Source: Bacteroidales bacterium UBA5287 | GTDB lineage: Bacteria > Bacteroidota > Bacteroidia > Bacteroidales > Dysgonomonadaceae | Assembly: GCA_002411345.1 (NCBI GenBank) | Contig: DHSL01000044.1 | Location: 1 to 12,856 of the forward strand | Length of the DNA: 12,856 nucleotides | Direction of reading: 5' to 3' | In this document: piece by piece, positions 1-7,005 of the stretch | Position numbering within the stretch: position 1 is the first letter of the stretch | Layout of the letters: each line of letters begins with the position of its first letter | Notes under the pieces: generated by a model | What the model was told of the DNA's origin: nothing | Seen by the model: the letters and a program-made list of their open reading frames with translations, nothing else | Database searches by the model: none | Program-made: the position numbers and the translations under genes

Positions 1-20
1 TGTCCTTTTGGAACAGCCCC
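1..20 (-). terminator. possible proS terminator hairpin cut by the window edge
   Basis: Read on the minus strand, GGGGCTGTTCC, a loop of AAAA and then GGACA begin a hairpin about 40 bp after the proS stop codon. Five pairs are visible if one T is bulged, and the remaining half would lie outside the window. A terminal repeat of an insertion sequence is an alternative reading, because sequences of the GGGGCTGTTCCAAAA kind also occur at element ends. The truncation prevents a decision. Confidence 0.3.
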
Positions 21-60
21 TTCTTATTTTTAAGAATTTGACATTCTGGAAATTTAATAT

Positions 61-1542
61 TTAGTATGCCCTTGCGAATATAACTCTTTGAGCCGATGGC
101 TTTCCTGTAACCATACATTTCCCGGGAGTTTTATCACCTTCAAATGGGATACAACGAACTGTAGCTTTAGTATCTTCTTTGATTTTTGCTTCAGTTTCTG
201 CTGTTCCATCCCAATGACAAAGTAAGAAACCACCTTTCTCGATTTCAATTTTGAATTCATCATACGAATTAACTTCACGAATTTGAGATGTTCGATAGTC
301 AAATGCTTTCTTATAAATATTCTTTTGAATTTCATCAAGAAGATCTTTTATATAGATTTCAACCTGATCACATGAAACAGTTTCTTTAGTCAAAGTATCA
401 CGACGTGCTACCTCAATAGTGTTGTTTTCTAAATCGCGACTACCGATTGCCAAACGAACTGGAACTCCTTTAAGTTCGTACTCGGAAAATTTCCAGCCGG
501 GTTTCTTATTGTCAGCATTATCATATTTAACGCTTACGCTTAATGCTTTTAATTTTTCAACAATTCCTGCAACCTTTTCGTTGATTTGTTGAAGTTGCTC
601 ATTGTTTTTATAAATTGGAACAATAACTACTTGATAAGGAGCTAATTTTGGAGGCAATACCAAACCATTATCATCAGAGTGAGTCATAATAAGTGCACCA
701 ATTAAGCGAGTAGAAACACCCCATGAAGTAGCCCAAACATAATCTCGATTTCCGTTTTGGTCTGTAAATTGAACATCAAAAGCTTTCGCGAAATTTTGTC
801 CCAAATAGTGAGAGGTTCCTGATTGCAAGGCTTTTCCATCCTGCATAAGAGCTTCAATAGTGTAAGTGTCAATTGCGCCGGCAAAGCGCTCAGATTCAGA
901 TTTTACTCCCTTAATTACAGGCATTGCCATATAATCTTCGGCAAAACGTGCGTATACTTCAATCATTTTTTCTGCTTCAGCAACTGCTTCTTCAGAAGTA
1001 GCGTGAGCAGTATGACCTTCTTGCCATAAAAACTCCGTAGTACGCAAGAACAAACGAGTACGCATTTCCCAACGAACCACATTTGCCCACTGATTTACCA
1101 AGATTGGAAGATCGCGATACGATTGAATCCAATTTTTATATGTACTCCAAATAATTGTTTCTGAAGTAGGACGAACAACTAATTCTTCTTCCAGTTTAGC
1201 TTCCGGATCAACAATCACACCACTGCCGTCTTCTGCATTTTTTAGTCGGTAATGCGTAACGACAGCACATTCTTTTGCGAAACCTTCAACGTGATCTGCT
1301 TCGCGACTTAAAAATGATTTTGGTATAAATAAAGGAAAATATGCATTTACATGACCAGTTTCTTTAAACATGTCGTCTAATTGACGTTGCATTTTTTCCC
1401 AAATTGCAAATCCGTATGGTTTAATTACCATACAACCACGTACTGCTGAATTTTCAGCTAAATCAGCTTTGATAACCAGATCTTGATACCATTGAGAATA
1501 ATCCTTACTGCGGGACGTGAGTTCTTTAAGTTCCTTTGCCAT
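61..1542 (-). CDS. proS: proline--tRNA ligase, archaeal/eukaryotic type
   Basis: Class II aminoacyl-tRNA synthetase of the cytoplasm that charges tRNA-Pro with proline using ATP. At 493 residues it is the short type, without the editing insertion of the long bacterial ProRS of E. coli. Visible landmarks are RPTSET (124-129), motif 2 with the RWE core and the following FLWQEGHTAH (about 150-180), GTSHYLGQNF (242-251), and motif 3 around GVSTRLIGALIMTHSDD (275-291). The anticodon-binding domain follows (about 303-410), then the C-terminal domain ending in the characteristic aromatic Tyr (FARAY). That last domain normally binds zinc through four Cys. Here I see only three in the expected stretch (LLC, VRC, GKC), so the site looks incomplete. 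The start is the ATG just downstream of a TATCTTTG promoter box. The gene is divergent from the thioesterase gene, and its identity is secure. Confidence 0.97.
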   Translation of the reverse strand: MAKELKELTSRSKDYSQWYQDLVIKADLAENSAVRGCMVIKPYGFAIWEKMQRQLDDMFKETGHVNAYFPLFIPKSFLSREADHVEGFAKECAVVTHYRLKNAEDGSGVIVDPEAKLEEELVVRPTSETIIWSTYKNWIQSYRDLPILVNQWANVVRWEMRTRLFLRTTEFLWQEGHTAHATSEEAVAEAEKMIEVYARFAEDYMAMPVIKGVKSESERFAGAIDTYTIEALMQDGKALQSGTSHYLGQNFAKAFDVQFTDQNGNRDYVWATSWGVSTRLIGALIMTHSDDNGLVLPPKLAPYQVVIVPIYKNNEQLQQINEKVAGIVEKLKALSVSVKYDNADNKKPGWKFSEYELKGVPVRLAIGSRDLENNTIEVARRDTLTKETVSCDQVEIYIKDLLDEIQKNIYKKAFDYRTSQIREVNSYDEFKIEIEKGGFLLCHWDGTAETEAKIKEDTKATVRCIPFEGDKTPGKCMVTGKPSAQRVIFARAY

Positions 1543-1576
1543 TTTATTTTGTAATTGTTTTTATCTTTAAAGTTTG

Positions 1577-1584
1577 CAAAGATA
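1577..1584 (-). promoter_or_regulatory. proS promoter, -7 box TATCTTTG
   Basis: On the minus strand TATCTTTG matches the Bacteroidetes -7 consensus TAnnTTTG exactly. It lies 34 bp before the proS ATG. I see no clear TTG-type -33 box at the expected distance. Confidence 0.6.
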
Positions 1585-1629
1585 CAAAAGATGAAGAAGA
1601 AAAGAGCACTTAACCTGCTTGAAATTTTG

Positions 1630-1637
1630 TACTTTTG
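1630..1637 (+). promoter_or_regulatory. thioesterase promoter, -7 box TACTTTTG
   Basis: TACTTTTG matches TAnnTTTG exactly, 24 bp before the thioesterase ATG, which predicts a leader of roughly 18 nt. The -33 region has no obvious TTTG. It is back to back with the proS promoter, and about 45 bp separate the two -7 boxes. Confidence 0.55.
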
Positions 1638-1661
1638 CACCTTCAAAATAATGTTTAAGAT

Positions 1662-2396
1662 ATGGCAAATAAAACTTCTTACCAATATAGAATTGGTATG
1701 CAAGATATAGATTTTAGAAAAGAAGTCTCTTTGACCTCATTAATCAGCTATGTATTGGATGCTGCTGGTAAGAATGCTGATGATAATGGATTCGGTTTAC
1801 TCGATTTGCAAAAAGTGAATTTTACATGGGTGATTTCACGTTTTGTCATTGATATGATTCGTTTTCCTGACGAAAAAGAAGAACTCAACATCTCTACATG
1901 GGTGGAAAATGTAAGTACTGCTTTTACACAACGTAATTTTAATATTACTGACGAAAATAATGAAACAGTTGGTTATGCATCTTCCTCATGGGCAGTAATT
2001 AATATGAAATCAAGACAATCTATATTGCTTGATCAAGCGCCAGAACTGAAAAGGGTTATAGTTAATGTCCCAACTCCAATCGGAGCACCTATTAGAATCC
2101 CAAATGTAAGAGGACAGGTTGTTGATACATTTCGAGTAAAATACAGTGATTTAGATATAAATCGACATGCAAATACTCTCAATTATGTTAAATGGATTTC
2201 AGATTGCTTTTCTTTGGACTTTTATGATACTCATAGATTAAAACGTTTTGAAATTAATTTCCTTAAGGAATTACTATATGGTGATGAAGGTGAGATTCTT
2301 ATGGAAATGAAAGCACCTGACGATTATTTTTTCCAGCTTGTAATAAAAGATAAAGGAGTTGTTTGTAGAGCAAGATTGGCATTTGTAAGTAATTAA
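1662..2396 (+). CDS. acyl-ACP thioesterase (FatA/FatB-like)
   Basis: Hydrolyses acyl-ACP to free fatty acid and ACP, ending or diverting chain elongation in the cytoplasm. The 244-residue protein has the double hotdog layout of the acyl-ACP thioesterase family (Pfam PF01643). The N-terminal hotdog covers about residues 4-135 with FTWVISRF at 54-61, and the C-terminal hotdog about 150-244. The second hotdog carries DINRHANTLNYVKW (165-178), which matches the plant-type N-x-H-x-N catalytic motif (N167, H169). E197 in RFEINFLKE sits where the family has a conserved acidic residue. The ATG lies shortly after a TAnnTTTG box. It stands alone but near the acyl-CoA ligase. Chain-length preference cannot be read from the sequence. 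Confidence 0.9.
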   Translation: MANKTSYQYRIGMQDIDFRKEVSLTSLISYVLDAAGKNADDNGFGLLDLQKVNFTWVISRFVIDMIRFPDEKEELNISTWVENVSTAFTQRNFNITDENNETVGYASSSWAVINMKSRQSILLDQAPELKRVIVNVPTPIGAPIRIPNVRGQVVDTFRVKYSDLDINRHANTLNYVKWISDCFSLDFYDTHRLKRFEINFLKELLYGDEGEILMEMKAPDDYFFQLVIKDKGVVCRARLAFVSN

Positions 2397-2562
2397 AGTG
2401 TCTGTTTTCTTTTTATTATTATATGTCTTTTGAAATTGAAATCCGAGAAAAACATATTTATTATTAAACATGAATGTAAACACAATTGTTATTTGTACTT
2501 TAATTAACTGAATAAGAAAGTAAAAACTTGATTATAATTCAGAATTGTTATAAAATAGCACA

Positions 2563-2589
2563 AAATGATAACATTTAGCATTATCATTT
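2563..2589. promoter_or_regulatory. palindromic candidate operator
   Basis: AAATGATAA (2563-2571) and TTATCATTT (2581-2589) form a perfect 9-bp inverted repeat around a 9-nt centre. The right arm overlaps the -33 box of the regulator gene promoter. Placement and symmetry fit autoregulation by the helix-turn-helix protein encoded immediately downstream. A weak terminator for the thioesterase gene is possible but less likely, since no T-run follows and the stem is AT-only apart from one pair per arm. Confidence 0.45.
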
Positions 2590-2618
2590 GTCCGTTTGGT
2601 TGGAAACCTTTACTTTTG
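2587..2618 (+). promoter_or_regulatory. promoter of the XRE-cupin / acyl-CoA ligase operon
   Basis: TTTG (2587-2590), a 20-bp spacer and TACTTTTG (2611-2618) match both parts of the Bacteroidetes promoter at the expected spacing. It is the best-formed promoter in the window. Transcription should begin near 2624-2626, about 14 nt before the ATG at 2639. Confidence 0.75.
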
Positions 2619-2638
2619 CGGAATCTAAAAATGAAAAT

Positions 2639-3202
2639 ATGACAACTGTTACTGAGAAAATCAAGATATTATGTGCTGATAAAAATATGTCTATTGAACA
2701 ACTGGCAACTGGTGCCGGACTCACAATAGATCAAGTAAAAAGAATTTGCGAAAGTGATAAAATACCGTCATTGTCTTCACTTATAAAAATTGCTCGAGCG
2801 CTAGGAGTGCGATTGGGGACTTTTTTGGATGATAGTGAAGAAATGGGTCCTGTTGTCAATCGTGGCAACGATTCAAATCATCCAGTGACTTTTACAAGTC
2901 AACAAACTAACAACAATTCTCACATGGATTTTATTTCTTTGGCTGCCCGAAAAGCTGGTAGAAATATGGAGCCGTTTCTAATCAATATTCAATCAGCTAG
3001 TGGAAATGAGAGTTGTTCTTCACACGAAGGTGAGGAATTCCTTTTTGTGTTAGAAGGTTCTATTAAAGTAAAATATGGATCTGAATATTATCTTTTGAAT
3101 TCTGGTGATAGTATTTATTATGACTCTATTGTTGATCATCTGGTAACTGTTAATGGAGATTCTACAGCAAAAATCATTGGCGTGGTCTATTCTCCAGCAT
3201 AA
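2639..3202 (+). CDS. XRE-family transcriptional regulator with C-terminal cupin domain
   Basis: Predicted cytoplasmic DNA-binding regulator of 187 residues. An XRE-type helix-turn-helix occupies about residues 5-63 (IEQLATGAGLTIDQVKRICE, then the PSLSSLIKIARALGV helix). A polar linker rich in Asn, Gln and Ser follows, then a cupin_2 barrel at about 110-186. The cupin motifs are visible as SHEGEEFLFVLEG (128-140, H129, E133) and GDSIYYDSIVDH (156-167, H167), so a metal or small ligand may be bound. The reading frame is open upstream to a TTG at 2588, but that codon lies inside the -33 box, so the ATG at 2639 is the start. The gene is followed after 21 bp by an acyl-CoA ligase gene, which suggests that the ligand is an acyl compound or a derivative. 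That is inference. Confidence 0.88.
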   Translation: MTTVTEKIKILCADKNMSIEQLATGAGLTIDQVKRICESDKIPSLSSLIKIARALGVRLGTFLDDSEEMGPVVNRGNDSNHPVTFTSQQTNNNSHMDFISLAARKAGRNMEPFLINIQSASGNESCSSHEGEEFLFVLEGSIKVKYGSEYYLLNSGDSIYYDSIVDHLVTVNGDSTAKIIGVVYSPA

Positions 3203-3223
3203 ATTATCTTTTTTTTAGTAATT

Positions 3224-4891
3224 ATGATGAACATATCTGATATACAACTTTCCAACAAAACACTTGGAGACTGGCTTGAATATTGGGCGGAAGAAACACC
3301 TGATAAGGAATATATTGTATATTCCGACCGCAACTTGCGCTTTACGTGGAAGACTTTCAATAATAGAGTCGATAATATGGCTAAAGGCTTAATATCTATT
3401 GGCGTAACTCGAGGGAGTAACGTGGGTATTTGGGCTCAGAATGTACCTGATTGGTTGACTTTTCTGTATGCGACTGCAAAAATAGGAGCGGTTGCGGTTA
3501 CGGTAAATACAAATTATCGATCTGAAGAATTGCAATATCTGATGAAGGATTCGGATATGCATACGCTCTGTATGACAGATGGAATTCCTGGTAGTAATTA
3601 TACTGACATAATCAATGAACTTGTACCTGAGCTCAAAACAACACAGAGAGGAAAACTTAAATCCGTCCATTTCCCTGAACTAAAGAACGTTGTTTATATT
3701 GGTCAGGAGAAATATCGAGGTATGTATAATACTGCAGAAATTCTTTTGCTTGGGAAAAATGTTCCTGATGATGAGTTTAATAGACTTAGGTCGCTATCTA
3801 ACTGTCAAGATGTTGTAAATATGCAATATACATCAGGAACTACCGGATTCCCTAAAGGAGTTATGCTCTCGCATCATAATATCGCTAACAACGGTTATTT
3901 AACGGGTGCTCATATGAAATTCTCGCCAGATGACAGATGTTGTATCTGTGTGCCTCTTTTTCATTGTTTCGGAGTGGTTTTGGCAACAATGTGCTGCTTA
4001 ACTCACGGGAGTACTCAGGTTATGGTAGAAAGATTCGATCCGCTGTTGACTCTTGCTTCAGTTCATAAGGAGCGATGCTCTGTTTTACATGGAGTTCCTA
4101 CTATGTTTATTGCCCAATTGAATCATCCAATGTTTGATATGTTCGACGTCAGTTCATTGCGTACCGGTATTATGGCAGGTTCACTTTGTCCTGAAGAACT
4201 GATGAAACAGGTTAATGAACAGATGTTTATGGATCTTACAAGTGTTTATGGTATGACAGAGACATCGCCGGGAATGACACAAAGTCGTGTCGATAATCCG
4301 TTCGAAGTACGTTGTTCTTCAGTGGGACGTGAATATGAATTCACCGAAGTAAAAGTGCTTGATCCTGAAACAGGTAAAGAATGTCCTCCCGGAGTAACTG
4401 GTGAAATGTGTTGTCGGGGTTATAATGTGATGAAGGGTTATTATAAAAATCCCATCGCAACAGCTCAGGTAATCGATGACAATGGTTTTATGCACTCAGG
4501 TGATCTGGGCGTCATGGATGAAAATGGAAACTATAGAATCACAGGGCGTATCAAAGATATCATAATTAGAGGTGGAGAAAATATTTCACCGAAAGAGGTT
4601 GAGGATTTTCTTTACAAAATGCCTGGAGTGAAAGATGTGCAGGTTGTTGCTGTGACTTCAAAACGATATGGTGAAGATGTTGGAGCTTTCATTATTCAAA
4701 AAGAAGGGTATGACTTGATATCTGAAGATGTTCGAGATTTTTGTAAAGGACATATCGCTAATTATAAAATACCACGTTATATCTTTTTTGTAAAGGAATT
4801 TCCAATGACGGGAAGTGGTAAGATACAGAAATATCGTTTGCGTGAAATGGCTTTGGAGTTATGTGAGAAAAATGGTATCGAAATTCGCTAG
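3224..4891 (+). CDS. AMP-forming acyl-CoA synthetase (FadD-like)
   Basis: Adenylates a carboxylic acid with ATP and transfers the acyl group to CoA. The 555-residue protein is a complete member of the ANL superfamily. It has the P-loop YTSGTTGFPKG (202-212), PLFHCFG (244-250), YGMTETSPG (342-350), HSGDLG with D427, the hinge GRIKDIIIRGGENISP (441-456), and the C-terminal catalytic Lys in MTGSGK (K533). The N-terminal domain is about 1-440 and the mobile C-terminal domain 441-555. It resembles medium/long-chain fatty acyl-CoA ligases, but the exact substrate is not readable. Two adjacent ATG codons (3224, 3227) are both possible starts. It is cotranscribed with the XRE-cupin regulator. Its TAG stop directly abuts the 3' end of a convergent tRNA gene, leaving no intergenic sequence for a terminator. 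Confidence 0.93.
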   Translation: MMNISDIQLSNKTLGDWLEYWAEETPDKEYIVYSDRNLRFTWKTFNNRVDNMAKGLISIGVTRGSNVGIWAQNVPDWLTFLYATAKIGAVAVTVNTNYRSEELQYLMKDSDMHTLCMTDGIPGSNYTDIINELVPELKTTQRGKLKSVHFPELKNVVYIGQEKYRGMYNTAEILLLGKNVPDDEFNRLRSLSNCQDVVNMQYTSGTTGFPKGVMLSHHNIANNGYLTGAHMKFSPDDRCCICVPLFHCFGVVLATMCCLTHGSTQVMVERFDPLLTLASVHKERCSVLHGVPTMFIAQLNHPMFDMFDVSSLRTGIMAGSLCPEELMKQVNEQMFMDLTSVYGMTETSPGMTQSRVDNPFEVRCSSVGREYEFTEVKVLDPETGKECPPGVTGEMCCRGYNVMKGYYKNPIATAQVIDDNGFMHSGDLGVMDENGNYRITGRIKDIIIRGGENISPKEVEDFLYKMPGVKDVQVVAVTSKRYGEDVGAFIIQKEGYDLISEDVRDFCKGHIANYKIPRYIFFVKEFPMTGSGKIQKYRLREMALELCEKNGIEIR

Positions 4892-4965
4892 TGGAGAATA
4901 TCGGACTCGAACCGATCACCTTTAGACTGCCAGTCTAACGCTCTAGCCAGATGAGCTAATCCCCC
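4892..4965 (-). tRNA. tRNA-Ala (anticodon GGC)
   Basis: The minus strand folds into a full cloverleaf of 74 nt: acceptor GGGGGAT/ATTCTCC, D-stem GCTC/GAGC, anticodon stem TTAGA/TCTAA with loop CTGGCAG (anticodon GGC, reads GCC and GCU), a 5-nt variable loop, and T-arm ATCGG-TTCGAGT-CCGAT. The third acceptor pair is G:U, the alanine identity element G3:U70, and the discriminator is A, both of which confirm alanine. CCA is not encoded. The 3' end abuts the stop codon of the convergent acyl-CoA ligase gene. Confidence 0.96.
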
Positions 4966-4976
4966 TTTTCGTAGAA

Positions 4977-5006
4977 CAAAGATAGGGATTTTGTTTATAT
5001 TTGCAA
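4977..5006 (-). promoter_or_regulatory. tRNA-Ala promoter
   Basis: On the minus strand TTG (5006-5004), a 19-bp spacer and TATCTTTG (4984-4977) form a two-part Bacteroidetes promoter. The -7 box ends 11 nt before the mature tRNA 5' end, so the precursor leader would be only a few nucleotides. Its -33 box abuts the -7 box of the divergent promoter on the plus strand. Confidence 0.7.
4996..5003 (+). promoter_or_regulatory. DUF4286-ruvC promoter, -7 box TATATTTG
   Basis: TATATTTG matches TAnnTTTG and lies 36 bp before the ATG at 5040. No convincing -33 element is seen at the right distance. The box is interlocked with the divergent tRNA promoter. Confidence 0.5.
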
Positions 5007-5039
5007 GCTAAACGTAACAAATTAATTCAAAATCTCAAG

Positions 5040-5348
5040 ATGATTGTATACAACACTACTTTCCATGTCGAAAACGATGTGAAAGATGAATTTATAGAAT
5101 ATATGCTGCAGGAGTTTATTCCAGCTTCAACAAAAACTGGATTGTTGACTTATCCTCGATTGGCACGTGTGCATGGAAAGGATTCCGATGAAGGTGCATC
5201 ATTTGCTATGGAATTTATTGTTTCGGATTTATTCGTATTAGAACGATGGAATCAAGAGGAAAGCGCTTTTGTTTTAAAACCTTTATTAGATAAATTTAAG
5301 CAAAAGATTGCAGGTTTCACTACTATTTTAGAAACCATAGATTATTAA
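5040..5348 (+). CDS. DUF4286 family protein
   Basis: Small cytoplasmic protein of 102 residues with no signal peptide or membrane segment. The start MIVYNTTFHV, the middle FIPASTKTGLLTYPRLARV and the region ASFAMEFIVSDLFVLERW match the DUF4286 family of Bacteroidota as I remember it. The predicted fold is a small alpha/beta ferredoxin-like barrel resembling antibiotic-biosynthesis-monooxygenase-type proteins. That fold is inferred from the alternating strand and helix pattern. No function is established. The frame is open upstream to a TTG at 5001, but that codon lies in the promoter box, so the ATG at 5040 is chosen. ruvC begins two bases after its stop codon, so the two are surely cotranscribed. 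Confidence 0.82.
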   Translation: MIVYNTTFHVENDVKDEFIEYMLQEFIPASTKTGLLTYPRLARVHGKDSDEGASFAMEFIVSDLFVLERWNQEESAFVLKPLLDKFKQKIAGFTTILETIDY

Positions 5349-5350
5349 TA

Positions 5351-5911
5351 ATGCAGAAAGAGCGAATTATAATGGGAATTGACCCGGGAACGCATGTTAT
5401 GGGTTACGGTATTCTGCAAGTACTTGATAACAAGCCGCGTCTGATGGATTTGGGGGTTTATAGTCTAAATCGAACAGATGATCATTATATGCGTTTGGCA
5501 AAGATTTATGCATTTGTTATTGATTTGATAGATAAATATTTACCAGATGAATTGGCTATTGAAGCTCCGTTTTATGGTAAAAATGTGCAGAGTCTGCTCA
5601 AGCTGGGAAGGGCTCAGGGGGTGGCAATGGCTGCTGCAATATCACGAGATATTCCCATTTTTGAATACGCTCCATTAAAAATAAAGGTCGCAATTACAGG
5701 AAACGGTAGAGCGGCAAAAGAACAAGTAGCATACATGTTGCAGAAAATTCTTCATATACCAGTTGATGTGATGCCAAATCAATTAGATGCGACTGATGGA
5801 CTGGCCGCTGCTCTATGTCATTTTTACCAAAGTGGTCTTGATACGGGCGATAATAAATACAAAAGCTGGAAAGACTTTGCGAACAAGAATCCCGATAAAA
5901 TTACCAAATAA
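5351..5911 (+). CDS. ruvC: crossover junction endodeoxyribonuclease RuvC
   Basis: Resolves Holliday junctions in homologous recombination and repair by symmetrical nicking as a dimer with RuvAB. Its 186 residues are the usual length. The four acidic catalytic residues are all present: D11 in GIDPGT, E71 in AIEAPFYGKN, and D146 and D149 in NQLDATDGLAAA. The AITGNGRAAKEQV segment (114-126), involved in DNA contact, is also present. A Met at residue 8 is an alternative start, but the first ATG gives the normal N-terminus. It is the second gene of the DUF4286-ruvC pair. ruvA and ruvB are not in the window. Confidence 0.96.
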   Translation: MQKERIIMGIDPGTHVMGYGILQVLDNKPRLMDLGVYSLNRTDDHYMRLAKIYAFVIDLIDKYLPDELAIEAPFYGKNVQSLLKLGRAQGVAMAAAISRDIPIFEYAPLKIKVAITGNGRAAKEQVAYMLQKILHIPVDVMPNQLDATDGLAAALCHFYQSGLDTGDNKYKSWKDFANKNPDKITK

Positions 5912-5996
5912 AGAAAATGCAATAAGTAACTTTTATAATTAATAAGTTGATGATAACTTTTTTTGATTTTAAAGAAAGTGACATACTTTAATTTCT

Positions 5997-6004
5997 TAAC
6001 TTTG
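5997..6004 (+). promoter_or_regulatory. promoter of the HU-like/SPOR gene, -7 box TAACTTTG
   Basis: TAACTTTG matches TAnnTTTG and ends only 5 bp before the ATG at 6010. Transcription from it would begin at or next to the start codon, so the mRNA would be nearly leaderless. The -33 region is not recognisable. Confidence 0.5.
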
Positions 6005-6009
6005 CGTTA

Positions 6010-6960
6010 ATGAATAAACTAATACATCACATAGATTTTTTGTTACATAACCATTCCAGAGTGATTGTTCCTGGCTTTGGTACTTTTGTGTTGAATTATG
6101 TGCCGGCAAGCAATATAGGGATTTCAGAATATACTAAACCTGCTTACGAACTGTCGTTCAATGAGGAATTGAATGATAATGATAGTATATTGGTGGAATC
6201 GTATATGAAGTACGAAAATCTATTGTTGAGAGATGCTTTTGTTAAAATTGAGAATACAGTAGAAGATATCAAACAAAAACTAGAAAGAGAGAATTATTTA
6301 AAATTTGGGAAACTGGGTGGCTTTTCACTCAATGATGAGAATCTACTTGTATTTACACCTGGAAAATTTGTACATCCGGAGTTGTTCGGATTGAACGATG
6401 TGTGTTTAAAAACTATTCCACAAACGAATACAGAAACTGTTTCAGAAAAATCTCGTAAATCTCATAAAGGTGTTATTGGTAAAATTGTTGTTAGTGCAGC
6501 AGTTGCAGCTGCAGCTGCGTTGTTTATTCTTATTTCTGTTGATATGTTGCCACTTCAAAAACAAAGTGTAAACATATTATCTAACCATAAGCTTGAGAAT
6601 TTATTCACTGGTAAATCAAATGATAAAAATCCAGCTAAAGCATCAACTACGGAAAACAAAACACCGGAAATAGTCGCACCGATAGCTGAAAAAATACCCG
6701 AAACTGTTGAATCGATAACTGCTAAAGAACGATTCTATGTGGTAACAGGGGTATATAAAGAAATAGAAAATGCTCAGAATTTACTTAATGCAATAAAGGC
6801 TGACGGATTTAATAATGCTGCAATCCTAAATAGAGGGGATAGGTTAGATGTGTATATCGAAGTTTTTAATACTCCCGACGAAGCAAATGAATTTACACAG
6901 AAAATACATAAAGAGTTTTCTGAATATAAAAGAGCCTGGGTACTAAAATACAAGAAATAA
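6010..6960 (+). CDS. HU-like domain / SPOR domain membrane protein
   Basis: Predicted single-pass inner membrane protein of 316 residues. Residues 1-60 (LIHHIDFLLHNHSRVIVPGF, then GTFV) and about 65-135 (ending LLVFTPGKFVHPELFGL) match the paired bacterial HU/CCDC81-type domains, which are predicted to bind DNA in the cytoplasm. A Ser/Lys-rich linker leads to one membrane helix (about 156-178, Ala/Val/Ile-rich). A low-complexity Lys/Thr/Glu/Pro periplasmic stretch follows, then a C-terminal SPOR domain (about 240-314, starting RFYVVTGVYKEIENAQNLL). SPOR domains bind peptidoglycan stripped of stem peptides at division sites. The architecture suggests a link between chromosome and septum, but this is inference. 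It lies about 100 bp after ruvC and has its own promoter. Confidence 0.85.
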   Translation: MNKLIHHIDFLLHNHSRVIVPGFGTFVLNYVPASNIGISEYTKPAYELSFNEELNDNDSILVESYMKYENLLLRDAFVKIENTVEDIKQKLERENYLKFGKLGGFSLNDENLLVFTPGKFVHPELFGLNDVCLKTIPQTNTETVSEKSRKSHKGVIGKIVVSAAVAAAAALFILISVDMLPLQKQSVNILSNHKLENLFTGKSNDKNPAKASTTENKTPEIVAPIAEKIPETVESITAKERFYVVTGVYKEIENAQNLLNAIKADGFNNAAILNRGDRLDVYIEVFNTPDEANEFTQKIHKEFSEYKRAWVLKYKK

Positions 6961-6967
6961 GTACTTA

Positions 6968-7005
6968 TTAAGTGGAATACTACGGGTTAATTGCTTATTC
7001 CTTAA
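6968..7005. terminator. possible bidirectional terminator between convergent genes
   Basis: GGAATA (6974-6979) pairs with TATTCC (6996-7001), and a flanking TTAA/TTAA continues the stem across a 2-nt bulge, with a 16-nt loop. It sits exactly between two convergent genes and overlaps the stop codon of the leftward one. The stem is weak and AT-rich and no long T-run follows. Confidence 0.3.

Noticed and set aside
21..36. Hairpin TTCTTA-TTTT-TAAGAA as proS terminator
   Set aside because: The six-pair AT-rich stem is weak and on the minus strand it is followed by GGGG rather than a T-run. The GC-rich hairpin at 1-20 is a better candidate.
54..338. Minus-strand open frame of 94 codons overlapping proS
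   Set aside because: It lies in another frame of a secure gene, has a Lys-rich meaningless composition, and resembles no family.
2588..2638. Longer start (TTG) for the XRE-cupin protein
   Set aside because: The TTG lies in the -33 box and the -7 box is downstream of it, so this part would not be transcribed.
4892..4965. Integration site of a mobile element at tRNA-Ala
   Set aside because: There is no integrase gene and no repeated tRNA 3' fragment in the window, and the flanks are ordinary chromosomal genes.
5001..5039. Longer start (TTG) for the DUF4286 protein
   Set aside because: The TTG lies in the -7 box TATATTTG. The ATG at 5040 also gives the family's usual N-terminus.
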